Positions 39,294 through 50,100 of a stretch of 64,000 nt of DNA are shown in pieces. Both the position numbers and the translations under genes were made by a program. Source of the stretch: Trypanosoma brucei gambiense DAL972 (taxonomy: Eukaryota > Euglenozoa > Kinetoplastea > Trypanosomatida > Trypanosomatidae); assembly GCF_000210295.1 (NCBI RefSeq), contig NC_026742.1, positions 930,001-994,000 of the forward strand. The letters run 5' to 3'. The notes under the pieces are model-generated. The model was given only the letters and a program-made list of their open reading frames with translations, ran no database searches and was not told where the DNA came from. Every line of letters begins with the position of its first letter. The first letter of the stretch is position 1.

Positions 39294-40089
39294 GATAATT
39301 TGATATATAATATTATGAACTGGTGCCTAACAGTGCAAAAAATAAAAAATAAAAATGAGGAATAAGGCACTTCGAACACGAAGTGGGAACACCACAAATA
39401 AGGGGTAACGCGGAGACCAGTCAGATGATACGGACTTGCAACACACACACACATGTCAAAGTGCTTGTTAAGATAACACCTATACTTAGGGAAATTATGC
39501 CCTCCATAAACGGCGACAACAGCGTAGCCAATCGCGCACAAAAAACCGTCCGCATGAATCAATACCCAATCAGCTGCGGTCACATGAGGCCGTCTGACGG
39601 TGCTCAAGAAAAGCTGGAGGTAAATTTGCCACCCCTGTCTTTCCTCACAAAGATACACAAAAAACTGGCAAAAAAAAACAGCGGAAACGGGGCCCTTCGC
39701 GATGGTTTGCAGAGACCCTACAGGATCGAGAGGTGCCGTGAAAACCCACATGGACCATAGTATTCTTTCGCTCTCGATCAGTGCGTTGAGAAAAGTTACA
39801 CGTGAGACTGGACGCGAGTTTGGGTCGTAGCGGCATCGTCTAAAAGCAATGAGGGTTCCCCTCATGGAAGTGGTGGCTCACGGGGCCCACACCCAACGAG
39901 AAGGTCCGGTGTCGCCGCCAAGCCCCGATCATCGTCGACATCGGAGAAGGGAACCTCGCCAGCTCTATACGTCACACCACACGTGTTAGCAAAAAATCAA
40001 ATAAAATGTCGGCGGTAAATCCGTGACCGGAGCGGTTGGGAGTTCAAAAAACAGTGTCAGAGTGTCAGAATCCACTACAAGGTGCCCCA
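39294..40089. other. intergenic spacer with a questionable 197-codon frame
   Basis: A minus-strand frame from ATG at 39863-39865 to a stop at 39272 encodes 197 residues with mixed hydrophobic segments. Its 3' end runs through the acceptor tract (39335-39365) and 20 bases into the next gene, which a trans-spliced mRNA arrangement would not normally allow. A possible acceptor lies upstream, so a real gene is not excluded, but I leave it unannotated as a CDS. Confidence 0.4.
39328..39366 (-). promoter_or_regulatory. predicted spliced-leader acceptor for the multi-pass membrane protein
   Basis: On the minus strand a run of T with rare C and A (39335-39365) is followed by GCACTGTTAG, the first AG, about 35-40 nt before the ATG at 39293. 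It is among the clearest acceptor signals in the window. Confidence 0.55.
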
Positions 40090-40536
40090 CTATGTTTTAT
40101 TCTCCCCTTCATCTACGCTGTGCTCGCTGCCGCCCAATTCACTCTCTTCATCAGAACCTAGAATGTCTGCGTTCTCCGTTTTGCCTCCCTCCAACTTGTA
40201 CCTTGTGCGCCTTGCCTTCCGTTTGCTTGCCTTGGCACGTTTCTTCTGCTGTTTAGAGTTCAACGCCTCAACCTTCGCCCGATGCTCACTCTCTCGCTTC
40301 GTCTTTTCCATTAGGCGCTCTGCTTCAGCCTGAAGCCGCTGGCGCCTCTCGGCCTCCCGTTCCTCAGCAAGGCGAACATGTTCATTTGTCTTCCCACCAG
40401 CCCCCGCTACAGTGGAACGGAGACGTGGGAGCGAACGCATTGTTTCAATGCTTTTCACATAGCGCTCGTGTTCTGCCTGCAGTCGGCGCTCCCGAGCGGC
40501 TTTCTCCTCTGGAGTTAAGGGTGGGAGATTCGACAT
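40090..40536 (-). CDS. small charged coiled-coil protein, possibly PRKRIP1/DUF1168-like
   Basis: 148 residues from the ATG at 40534-40536; upstream in-frame codons lead only to a TTG. It is extremely charged: Glu/Arg/Lys/Gln-rich helix from about 10-110, a basic block (KKRAKASKRKARR, about 103-115) and an acidic Ser/Glu tail ending EHSVDEGENKT. The layout AGAG followed by a long charged helix and KKRAKxxKRK resembles PRKRIP1 (DUF1168), a spliceosome C-complex component, but similarity is low-complexity and not decisive. A nuclear location is suggested by the basic block. It is otherwise a conserved hypothetical. Confidence 0.65.
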   Translation of the reverse strand: MSNLPPLTPEEKAARERRLQAEHERYVKSIETMRSLPRLRSTVAGAGGKTNEHVRLAEEREAERRQRLQAEAERLMEKTKRESEHRAKVEALNSKQQKKRAKASKRKARRTRYKLEGGKTENADILGSDEESELGGSEHSVDEGENKT

Positions 40537-40723
40537 CCTCCAGCGGACCAATTGTCCCTCACTATATCCCTACCACCTATATAGCATCGGTTAGGCCAAC
40601 AGTGGAGTGTAAAGGTCGCATGACCTTACCGGAAGAATACCAATGCAGAGAGGAGCATGGAAACAATTGTAATAACACGGAAATGCACCCCTTCACCTCT
40701 TACTCTTCCATACGTCTCTTTAA

Positions 40724-43039
40724 TCACTCGCTCTTCTCCCTATCTCGTTTACGATTCACCTTTGGCTTCGCTGTGGGCGTAACCTCTCGTGGTAGGGGGA
40801 ACTGCTGCGGGGACGTGGTCCGCACAGCAACGTACTTTCTGGTTCCCTTTGTAGTTGCCACTGTATCAGCCCTTGCTTCTCTTTCCTGCAGCTTTGCCTT
40901 TTTATTTTGAAGTGAAGAAAAGCTTCCAGAAGCTGGCGCACCGATTACTCCTCCGGCTGTTAAGGCGTCCGCACTCACCTGACCACCATCCGGCCGTCCT
41001 TGGGCCCTCCGCACCAACCCTGCTGAGCGACTGGTCATTGAGACACCTGAAGTGTCACCTTCTTGATATGTGTACTTCCGTGCAGGAGTCCGACTTTTCG
41101 GGAGTTTGGGGAGACCAAACTCTCCAGCCTGCGTAGGGGGCGGAGACCAGCTGCTAGATAGCGCCCGATCGGAGCGATGCATCCCCTGGCGTTCTAATGT
41201 TCCGCACGACTCGGTGATCCATTCGCCGTCAGTATAGTTCAGAGCTGTGGGCGCAGAATGCACCTCGTCGTCTCCGTGTTTGACAGGAAGGGCTCTTCCA
41301 TCCAATGTATGGCTGAAACCTGTGGCCTCCCTTTCCACATGGCAGGTTGAGGCCGCCAGTTGCACGTTGGTGATGTCATCCGGCAAAAAATTATTGTTCC
41401 CACGACCAGCAGAACCTGATTCCGCGGTTCGTGCGACCGCGAGGGGCTGGCGGCCACACCTAGGTATTTCTGGAAGCGGCGACGGAGACAAAGAGGGTAC
41501 GCGATGCTCCTCTTCCATGGTTGATTGAAGTTCATCACCCTCCTGTGGGGGGAATACCACAGTAGTTGGCGGTGACTGCGGTGGCATATCTTTTAACGCC
41601 ATCTTCGAATGAATGGAATGACCTGAAGAAGCGGAAGATAGCGATTTTCTAGATGAATTATTTGCGATAACTACAGAAACTGAAGCATCGCCACCACACG
41701 CAGCTTCCTTGACGGCGGCTACTTCCTCTACTGCCGCGTTCGCCGCCGCACGAGATCCACAAAACCATGGTGTTCGATAGCGACGTATCTTCTTCTGCTC
41801 CGGTTTCTGTGCTGGTACTTCTTCCGCCTCTGTGAAGTACGGGAGATAACTCGAAGAAGAGGGGTTGCCCAGGTCCCCTCCGCCACCAGAACGGAGGCCT
41901 TTCTCATCTAAGAAGCACTCCAGGTGGTCACTTGGAAGAACGGGGAGTGTCTCCACGTTGGGGCAGAAGTCCTCCCTATCCCGGTAGGCTTTAGTGGCCC
42001 GCACACTTGGAGCCGCTTCTTCTGGTTCGTATCCACATCCCTGTTCAACACTGTTAAAAGCTCCTTTGCTCATAACGTTCTCCCGAGTCTGATTCGACGG
42101 TAAAACGTCCGACAACGCAACAAAATCGGAAACTTGAGGTTGAGGAGGGCAATCACCCCCAGCAAGAGAGCTTGTCACAGAACCCCTGGCAATGTTATCG
42201 TTGCACTCATCAGCCTCGTCGTCACTTAAACTTAGGACCTTACTCCGTTGACTCCCACGCAAATCACCAAGTGACTCGAATATATTTGAAGGCGGAACGC
42301 ACTTTCTCGGCTTTTCTAACTCGGTATCCCCTCCGCAAGACTGCACAAACACATCTTCAACTTCGGGTCTGTAAAGCGGATCTGGTGCCAACAAAACGCA
42401 TTCCGCGTCGCCCTCTGGGCTCACTTTCGGAGAATACAACGAAGTTAAATGTAGAGGTGCCTGGGCTGTTGCTGTTGCACAAGAAGACGAAGGAGACGCC
42501 TCGGGAACTGCTGTTCGATTATCGCGGAACACTTGTGTGGAGCGGCCTCGTTTCTTCTGCTGAGTGCCGGTTGAAGAAGAGACATCCACATCCACAAGGC
42601 GATTTACTGATTCCATGTTGCATTCCTGCCACTCAACCGACGCACTGCCACTCTCGCTAGTTCGCTTGTGTGACGGTGGTAGTATTCCGCATGTTGCGAG
42701 GATTGCTCCGTGTTTCAAAACATTTGGCCCCTCAACACGCTGCTTAGCTGCCGATAGCTGGCCTCCCAAAGAAGATGCGTCACCGGGAGGGGACGACGGC
42801 CGGAGCAAAGTAGAAGCACCACCACTTTTGTGTGGTGACACTGAAGTTTCCTCCTGCTGGCCGTTACACTCCTTCCTCTGTAAAATATAAAGTCTCATTT
42901 TATCTGGTGTCGGAGACGCTGAAGTTACGCCGTACAATCGTTCCCACATGTGAAAAGTGGCAGAAGAAAGAATTGCATCTTCAACGGTAACCTCTGAACC
43001 TATGAAATCTGCTATTGGACTAAGTTCACACAACTTCAT
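40724..43039 (-). CDS. hypothetical Ser/Pro-rich, largely disordered protein
   Basis: 771 residues from ATG at 43037-43039 (MKLCELSPIADFIGS). The frame stays open to a TTG at 43210, but the added codons translate a pyrimidine tract (about 43140-43190), which is the splice-acceptor region with AGs near 43157 and 43133. The shorter start is therefore secure. Only the first 50 or so residues look folded (VEDAILSSATFHMWERLYGV). The rest is rich in Ser, Pro, Glu and Gly with many SP/TP sites, typical of a scaffold regulated by phosphorylation. The basic C-terminus ends KVNRKRDREKSE. No known domain recognised; a nuclear or cytoskeletal scaffold is only a guess. Confidence 0.75.
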   Translation of the reverse strand: MKLCELSPIADFIGSEVTVEDAILSSATFHMWERLYGVTSASPTPDKMRLYILQRKECNGQQEETSVSPHKSGGASTLLRPSSPPGDASSLGGQLSAAKQRVEGPNVLKHGAILATCGILPPSHKRTSESGSASVEWQECNMESVNRLVDVDVSSSTGTQQKKRGRSTQVFRDNRTAVPEASPSSSCATATAQAPLHLTSLYSPKVSPEGDAECVLLAPDPLYRPEVEDVFVQSCGGDTELEKPRKCVPPSNIFESLGDLRGSQRSKVLSLSDDEADECNDNIARGSVTSSLAGGDCPPQPQVSDFVALSDVLPSNQTRENVMSKGAFNSVEQGCGYEPEEAAPSVRATKAYRDREDFCPNVETLPVLPSDHLECFLDEKGLRSGGGGDLGNPSSSSYLPYFTEAEEVPAQKPEQKKIRRYRTPWFCGSRAAANAAVEEVAAVKEAACGGDASVSVVIANNSSRKSLSSASSGHSIHSKMALKDMPPQSPPTTVVFPPQEGDELQSTMEEEHRVPSLSPSPLPEIPRCGRQPLAVARTAESGSAGRGNNNFLPDDITNVQLAASTCHVEREATGFSHTLDGRALPVKHGDDEVHSAPTALNYTDGEWITESCGTLERQGMHRSDRALSSSWSPPPTQAGEFGLPKLPKSRTPARKYTYQEGDTSGVSMTSRSAGLVRRAQGRPDGGQVSADALTAGGVIGAPASGSFSSLQNKKAKLQEREARADTVATTKGTRKYVAVRTTSPQQFPLPREVTPTAKPKVNRKRDREKSE

Positions 43040-46000
43040 TTTCCACTGCTTCTTCGCACGGCAAAGTGCCGCTCTGTATGAGAAACAATTTTTTGTTTTA
43101 ATCCTCAATGGGATAAACAGTACAGTGCACTTAATATGAGTGAAAGGAAAGGGAGTACTTGCAACAGAGAAGGGAAGAAAAAAGAAACAGCTACACCAGT
43201 GGAAGCACAACGTTCAGCTTGACACCGTTTACGTTAAATAACATACTTACGAATGCGGGACACATAAGTGGTACATGGGGAGGAGGTGAACAGTATTATA
43301 ACATAGCCAACAGCACAAACTCGCATTTCTAGTATTTCCCTCCTTCTCGTTAAAAGTAAAATAATGCCGTTTCAACATGCTTCCACCACGTAGTATGTAA
43401 AGGGAAAACAACGAGGAGAACCTACAACCACTAAGTTTAGGTCAGTCGTGACGTCTCAACGCGCATTAACGCGCAGTGAAAAGTAATATCGACAAAAAAT
43501 GGTACGATTAGATGCTGCTATATTGTTTATTTTCTTATAGTGTACACCTGGGTCACTTAACTGCGTATGACGGTGGGGGACACAATTTTGCGACAAGATG
43601 TTGTGTGGAACAAATATATGTAATTAAATAAAGTTCACAAAGCGTACTGAATGACGCCACGATGCCCCTCCAACAAGTGGAAAACAATAGTAGCAGCTAC
43701 TGTCACTAATAAATTGTAATGATAGTTTTTCAACAAAGTTTTTTTTGTTTTACACTGACAAAAAACAAGCAAATAAGAAACGTGCGATCCCCCCCAAAGC
43801 TAAAAACTTTTCTTTCTGGTGCCTCACATCACATTAAAAAAACAGACTAATACAACCACCTGTCGTAAATGCTGCTTTAAACTCTTGGTTTTTTTTAAAG
43901 ATACCAACGTGATTAATCGAACTGAGCCAGTCAAAGCGATATCCGGATAAATGGTGCCCCTTAAAATGGGGCAAAAAGAAGGTATGAGAGGTAAAAGTAA
44001 AAAATTATAACAAGGCTTCCTCCTAACGTCAAACAAACACCCGCTCAGATTTTAAAACCAGCCTCAACACCAGTTTTACAGGTCCTTTTACTCCAAAAAT
44101 ATTGAAAGTTAGTAAATCATCTACATCTAGCGTACATTGGTGAAAATTCGTAGCAGACACGTGCATGTTAAGGCACAAAACTCTCCGATTCAGCTTCTGC
44201 ATTTGCACACGCGATATTAGAAAACAGAATATTTTTGCAGCCCCTTAAACAATGTACCTGAGCAACAAAAGACCAACCTGCTCCCGCAACCCTCGTTGCG
44301 TGATTGTGTTGTCAGTGAGTGCCAAAGAAGTTGGTACACTCAGCAAATCTTGCGACTAAAGCACACTCACCTCCTGTCCATTGCTCGAAGATGATAATAC
44401 TGATACAAATTCTTTCCTATCGTAGTTAACCTCCTTCGTACCCCCTACACGCGCAAAATATATACATATTTTCATATTAATTCCAGTACACAACTGATTT
44501 CTAACAGTCACTGAAAAGTCATTGCAAAAAAAAAAATGTGAAGCACATGAAACACTGGGAAGCGGGGATGGCATCCACACAGTTTCTTGTAGTGGCATGA
44601 GGAAAGGATAGTAGAAACGAAAATAATTATTCTACACTTCACATCTCCGCCCCTGTCTCCTTATCAATAAGTCGTTAAGTGACGTCATATGGACCGAAAA
44701 AAAAAATAATTAAAGAGGACCTGTCGTAGTAACAATGAAAATACTAAAAGAATGTATAATGAAACAAATGGCATTAAAAGTAAAATGATGTTCTCGTGTA
44801 CCTCGCAGCGTAACTTTTAGAGAACCGACACCACATACACGCACAACAGTTCTCTCTACTGCGCACGAACCTGTAGCAAAAGGGAGACAGACGGCGACCC
44901 ACGGTTGTGTATTATTATTGTTACTTCCACTCTCCTTATTGTTCTCCATCGAGTATCGCTGGTGCCTTATACTGCACTGGTGTATGCGACATTACGTCCA
45001 CACAGAGGGCGTAGAGCATTCAACAGTCTTTTCATCCATTCCCGGGTAATAATATTGAAAAAAGGGAAAAGACAGTGTGAAGTCCACTCTTTTTTGATCC
45101 AATAATCCCCACAGTGGCGTTAGCCTACAAATGACGCGCTGCCGTGTTATGGGTAAATTTGGGGGTTTCGCATACCGGCGACACCATCACGAGGAAAAAA
45201 GTTGACATGCAGCGTGACGTCACGTTTAAAAAAAAAAAATCTCAAACGAAAGCGAAGATGAAAAACGCATTAAATAATCGAATGTTACAAGCACATTCAA
45301 CGAAAAGTATCCATAGAAAATTTGCAAAACTGTACTGCAAAAGTGGAGGAGTACACGATTTCTCCTCCATTGCACCACCCGCTCGCCCCAAAAATATAAC
45401 GTGTACCATTTAAAAGAGGGTGTCAAAGGCAACCCGCTGTAGCTCCAAGTTTAGTGGGAAGGGAATAACAGTGACCTTCCAATGCAGACACATATCCATC
45501 CAATATGCATTCATAGTTGAATTTCGAGAAGGGGGAAAAACGTTCATATTTATTCAAAGAAATATCTGACCTGGTAACCTGCGGTCATCCACTGCTTCAA
45601 AAGTGTAACTGACAGTGAAAGTCACGATTCGCGTTTCGACAGAATACCAGCACACCCCTTTGACGGTAACAGGTTCTAGTGAAATGGAATTTCCTCACCT
45701 TTTCTTTCCTTTTTTTTGCACTAAGAGGAAACCTTTCCAATATTACCTGAGGTTAGTGATGGACACTTGCCTTCTTTCCACTCATCGCCCCAACCTCTGT
45801 AACTCGAAAACCGAGAAACAAAACGAATTACATTAGTATAAGGTGCTGTATTTCCTGCTCGCATTGTTAAATATACCACATGCTCGATTCCCACCGTCAC
45901 GGGTAGGTCGCGGTAAACCCTTACAAAAACTAAAGGCATGCGTACTTAATTACACGGTAACGAATACGTCAAAATTCTTTACGTCCCAATCCATACGTGC

Positions 46001-46509
46001 ACACTTCCACCTGGACCTCACTGTCGCATATCATTGATCAAAACCGCGGGTACACCGGGGACACAAACCGTAGCAACACACCTCTGAAAGATCTCACCTC
46101 CCATTTTAACAGAGAGCCGGTTCAACGATGCCAAACATCGCGCTAAACGCAGCACTAATAAAATAAGTGAGTGAAGACCCGAAATGCTAGTTGCATCAAA
46201 ATAAACATTTTCACTTTTCCTAATACAATTTTTAGACTAATCCCCAATATCAATAAGTCTCATCGGGGAAACATAAATGTAGTATGAAGACCACAGAATG
46301 AGCAAGTCCAAGCAAATGATTATAATTACAAGGTTTGATGTTCACCATTACAAAGACAAACATGTTCATGTAACCGCAACAAAGGAATAAATAAATAATG
46401 GAAATTCCTACCAATCATTTGAAGAAAAAATACCTGAGAAAATTCGCACGAAAATTACATGTACTAATAAACTAAAAACTACGATATATTCCCTACAGTA
46501 GTGACCAAC
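43040..46509. other. 3.5-kb gene-poor tract
   Basis: No credible gene on either strand. Apart from the 771-residue gene's acceptor (43140-43190) it consists of AT-rich sequence with A/T runs and short scattered frames. Two minus-strand frames, about 44710-44949 (79 codons, ends in a hydrophobic segment) and 45721-45939 (72 codons, start not checked), are the only ones with mixed composition; neither has support. The tract should include the 3' UTR of the 200-residue membrane protein gene but is much longer than usual, so decayed genes are possible. Confidence 0.5.
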
Positions 46510-47112
46510 TTACTTCATCTCCGCATATTGAGGAGCTTGGCCATATCTGTACCACCAAACCAGGAGGGTGATGACAAAGGCAAAAAGTGTGCTGGCGAAA
46601 GTGGAATACCAAATAATCGCCATAAACTCCTCATCTGTACCGGGTCGAGAATTTTGATGTGTAGCATTTTCCGTTACACCGACGAGGTTAGTCGATTCAC
46701 ATACGAAAAGAACACGGGTCCATAGCTCTTGCATGTGTCTCTTGTAGTCATTACTCATCTTTTTGCTCGTCATGTAGCTCGTCAGGCGCCGTACTTCATA
46801 CTCGTCTTTAGGAATAATGCTTCCCATATGATCCAACTCCACAGTATTCGTGATAGTTGCTGCGTAGCACCCCTTCTTAAAGGTCATCTTATCTTTCATA
46901 TACGCCTTGACAACATCATTGATACGAATTTCTGCGGCTGTACGAACCTTCAATCGGAAAACGTGACGACGAAGTGGGTAGTATACCTTATTGATCTCCT
47001 TGTAAACAAATTTCTTCGCAAGAGAGCTTGTGTAATTACATAAGGGGTTCGACTGACCCCCAAAGGTCGCTGTAGCACCCCCGAGGGTCATGTTACCAAA
47101 GTTCATAGTCAT
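46510..47112 (-). CDS. single-pass membrane protein, unknown function
   Basis: 200 residues, ATG at 47110-47112 (a second Met is at residue 3). The N-terminal 20 residues are Gly/Thr/Asn-rich (MNFGNMTLGGATATFGG). The middle is soluble and basic with a Tyr-rich segment (KVYYPLRRHVFRLKV). A strong transmembrane helix lies at about 164-187 (IIWYSTFASTLFAFVITLLVWW), leaving a 13-residue tail ending YAEMK. This is a tail-anchored or type-II/III layout with no signal peptide. Not recognised. It is bordered by gene-poor DNA on both sides. Confidence 0.7.
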   Translation of the reverse strand: MTMNFGNMTLGGATATFGGQSNPLCNYTSSLAKKFVYKEINKVYYPLRRHVFRLKVRTAAEIRINDVVKAYMKDKMTFKKGCYAATITNTVELDHMGSIIPKDEYEVRRLTSYMTSKKMSNDYKRHMQELWTRVLFVCESTNLVGVTENATHQNSRPGTDEEFMAIIWYSTFASTLFAFVITLLVWWYRYGQAPQYAEMK

Positions 47113-50100
47113 TATTATTGATTCTAACGAATACTTGGAATATGTTTAAAGGAAAATGTGGAATAACTACGATGCAAAGAAAAGGGAAGTACAAACATGT
47201 GCGTCAGCACCCCTTATGGGAAAAGGGATTATAAGATTTTCCATCACTTCTATTCAGTTAAAAGAAATATTTATACAATCTACAGAACAGGACGAAGGAC
47301 CTCTCGAAGACAAATTGTAAAAAGGGCGAATAGCGGTCCAGTACCCTGTTCAAAGGAAACGACGTAACACTTAAAACATTGCAGGTGACGGCTACAAAAC
47401 TCATAGCATACGTAATGTTGAGTGAAAAAAGAAAAATAAAACTCAGTACTTTTAAACCCCCAGAGGAATATCCAAAGCCAACGGAAGTTTCGTCTTGTCG
47501 TATCGCAACAGGGAAGATTGCACAAAAATTTTAGGAAGAGGCAAGTGTGAAGGGGAAGGAGGCAACCAAATTAAAGGGATACCATCTCCAGCTCTCCACA
47601 TTCCTTTAAAGAGACCACACACGAAGCGGAGCCATCCAGTACGAAGGGAATTCTATGTGGACAACAAGCCGGAAACAACAGCACCAAGAGACTCCCTCCA
47701 CAACAAACGCAGAGAGGTTAAAAGCACAAACCTTTCCCGATAGATTTTTAGGGCACATAAATGTCAAGAAGGTACAAAACCTACATTTTCCTGTTATGCG
47801 CCAATGCTGTCACGCAGCTGCCGCTACCTTTTGCTCCCACCGACAAAATAGCAGCATCCAAAATTCTCTGCATACGCAGCCATCTACAATAAAAAAAAGT
47901 TTTGGTATCTTGCAAATACTCATCGTATACACCCTCCGCTCTTGACGTAAAATTGGACGAACCTTCACCACTTGTAGTGGCGGTAGCTTCGGGCAACTAT
48001 CACCTCTTCTCCATACATCTACATTCGGCACCCCTTTCCTACAAATAAAAAGTAATCTGCGGAAAGGCGCCAGCAGTCGTCCCACACTGCCTCGAAGTGC
48101 GGCAATCAACTTCTCTGATAGCGCCTCCCAGCAACGCGGCCGCGTGCCAGCAATTGTTTTTCATTACGGTCGATCTACTTGAAGGTCAAAGATATGGTGG
48201 TTTTCCTCCTATATCCTGTTTCCGATCTTTTTTTTTCGCAATCGCACCCCACCAACAAATATGTGGGCCATAATAGCGGGAATCTGTACTATGTGTGCCG
48301 CCCCGACGTAGCGAAACTGCGAACGGTGCCCCGTCACGGACCAGAACCGCCAAAAGAAAACGGCGTTTTAGGGCATCACGGGCACCACCAGTTCCCTGTG
48401 ACGTCGGAGTAGAAACACAACAGATAGCATCTCGCAAGTGCGGAATCGCTCCGGCCCCTGATTTTAGCCGGAGCGGCGCAGGTTAATGTCAACCGGCGCC
48501 TGAAATGGAGAACCTTAATCATCATCAGGCGCTGCGTGGCAAGCCGCGTTCTTCAGCTGGGCTACAAGCCTATATGCCAAACGTCAGCGTTATAAAGGAC
48601 CATCTCCCACTGCTCTGGAGAATAAAGTATTTAAAAAAACGAACTGCCGCCGCACTTCGATTGTCACTAAAACCACTAAACCGTTGGGGGGGAGAAAGTA
48701 CGCACAACCCCGCAGATCATCTTCAGTGTGTGAGCGGGGGTTAATTAGCGGTCCCTACAGCGACGCAAACGAAGAGGCTTTGTGGCTTCCCCAACCCTCT
48801 TGTAAAAAATAGCTTGGGTTTCAACACCACCGAACCCGAAACACCGGCAAAACACGGAACAAGAGAGAGCTGTGCGGTGCCCGACGCCATGCAAGCAAAA
48901 GGATGCGTGAGGGAACGGTATGCAGCGGCATACTGGCCTTTTGTGTGGCCGGAGTTGAAGCTCAGATTCTCTTCTAAAACAAAGCACATGATTCCAGACC
49001 ACAAGGGGAAGCTGCAACGCGGACCTCGGGAATTTGGTGCTGCAAAACCGCGGCGGGTACGTACAGGTGGAAAACACAAGGGTTGCTGTGTCCTGTGGGA
49101 GTGGGCGGTGGAAGGAGCTGTGCAGTTCAAGTTGTTGCAAGCTCCAAAACGCATACGGCTGAAGGAAGTCTGGGTTTGGGGCGCTAGTGTCGTCCCCGAA
49201 ATGTAGGAAACTTCGGAGTCTGCAGAGCAAGGAAAACGCGAGAGGCACAAGAACTAGATTTGATTTGGCGGGGATTAGTAAGGGAGAAAAAGCTGAGAGC
49301 TTTCGTTAACCGGGCACTTTGCACCAATACCGGAAGCTATGACAAAGTGCCCGGTCCACAGTGTTTGGAAAGCTTCTGTTCATTGGACCATGCTCCCCTT
49401 ACATGGCCTGCGCCGGCCAAAGAAGCTGAACAACACCGAAGGAAGATGGAGTAAAAGCCTTCCGATAATGGTGTCGTGTTCCCCACACAACCGTGGGCGT
49501 CCACGAGTCGGGCCCCCGCGAGAACCCAGAAGGTCTCTTTAAATGTTTCTAATCGATACGAATTAAGCATTTTCTTGCCATGTCCCTCGTTTCCGACAAC
49601 GGGCGAAGGGTTCCGCAAGGAAACCTCATAGCAAGAGTAGGAGACCTCCGGTAAGAATGTTGCCCCCTATACGCTGTCCGCGCGTCGCACATCGAATGAG
49701 GGTTTGTGCAGGTATGACCAAAAAATCAGATGTAAGATGTGAGCGCTGATTTGATAACCCCAGTGCGCTGCCTTTTGTGGGAAGTTCGTGTCTACTTTAC
49801 CTGCGTGGAGAACGGCATGCCCACCACACTCCGGGGGCGCCATGCGCGTGTAGTGGGCACAAGGCTGCGCCCTGTGAACTACGCCAGTTCCTCTTGGCCA
49901 CTTGGTACGTTACGGAAGGGTGCCAACCTTTTGACTCGCAGATGTGTAGTGGCGATGTCGCAATAGATGCTTGGAACGGCCGCTTTCACACGCACCGATC
50001 CGTTCGCCGCAATCGGCAGTAAGCCCTGAAGGAATCGATGGCGGCGATGCGGCAGACGGTCAGCATTTTAAAGGCGCATTGCTGCTCTCAGTGGTTGGCG

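Noticed and set aside
43040..43210. 57-codon N-terminal extension of the 771-residue protein
   Set aside because: Begins at TTG and translates the polypyrimidine tract of the splice acceptor.
44710..44949. 79-codon minus-strand frame starting MENNKESGSNNNN with a hydrophobic end
   Set aside because: Too short, no acceptor tract or homologue recognised; noted only as a weak possibility in the gene-poor tract.
48741..49250. 169-codon minus-strand frame rich in Cys and Phe
   Set aside because: It overlaps a 130-codon plus-strand frame and a second minus-strand frame over the same bases. It lies in decayed-looking sequence and lacks a splice tract or domain.
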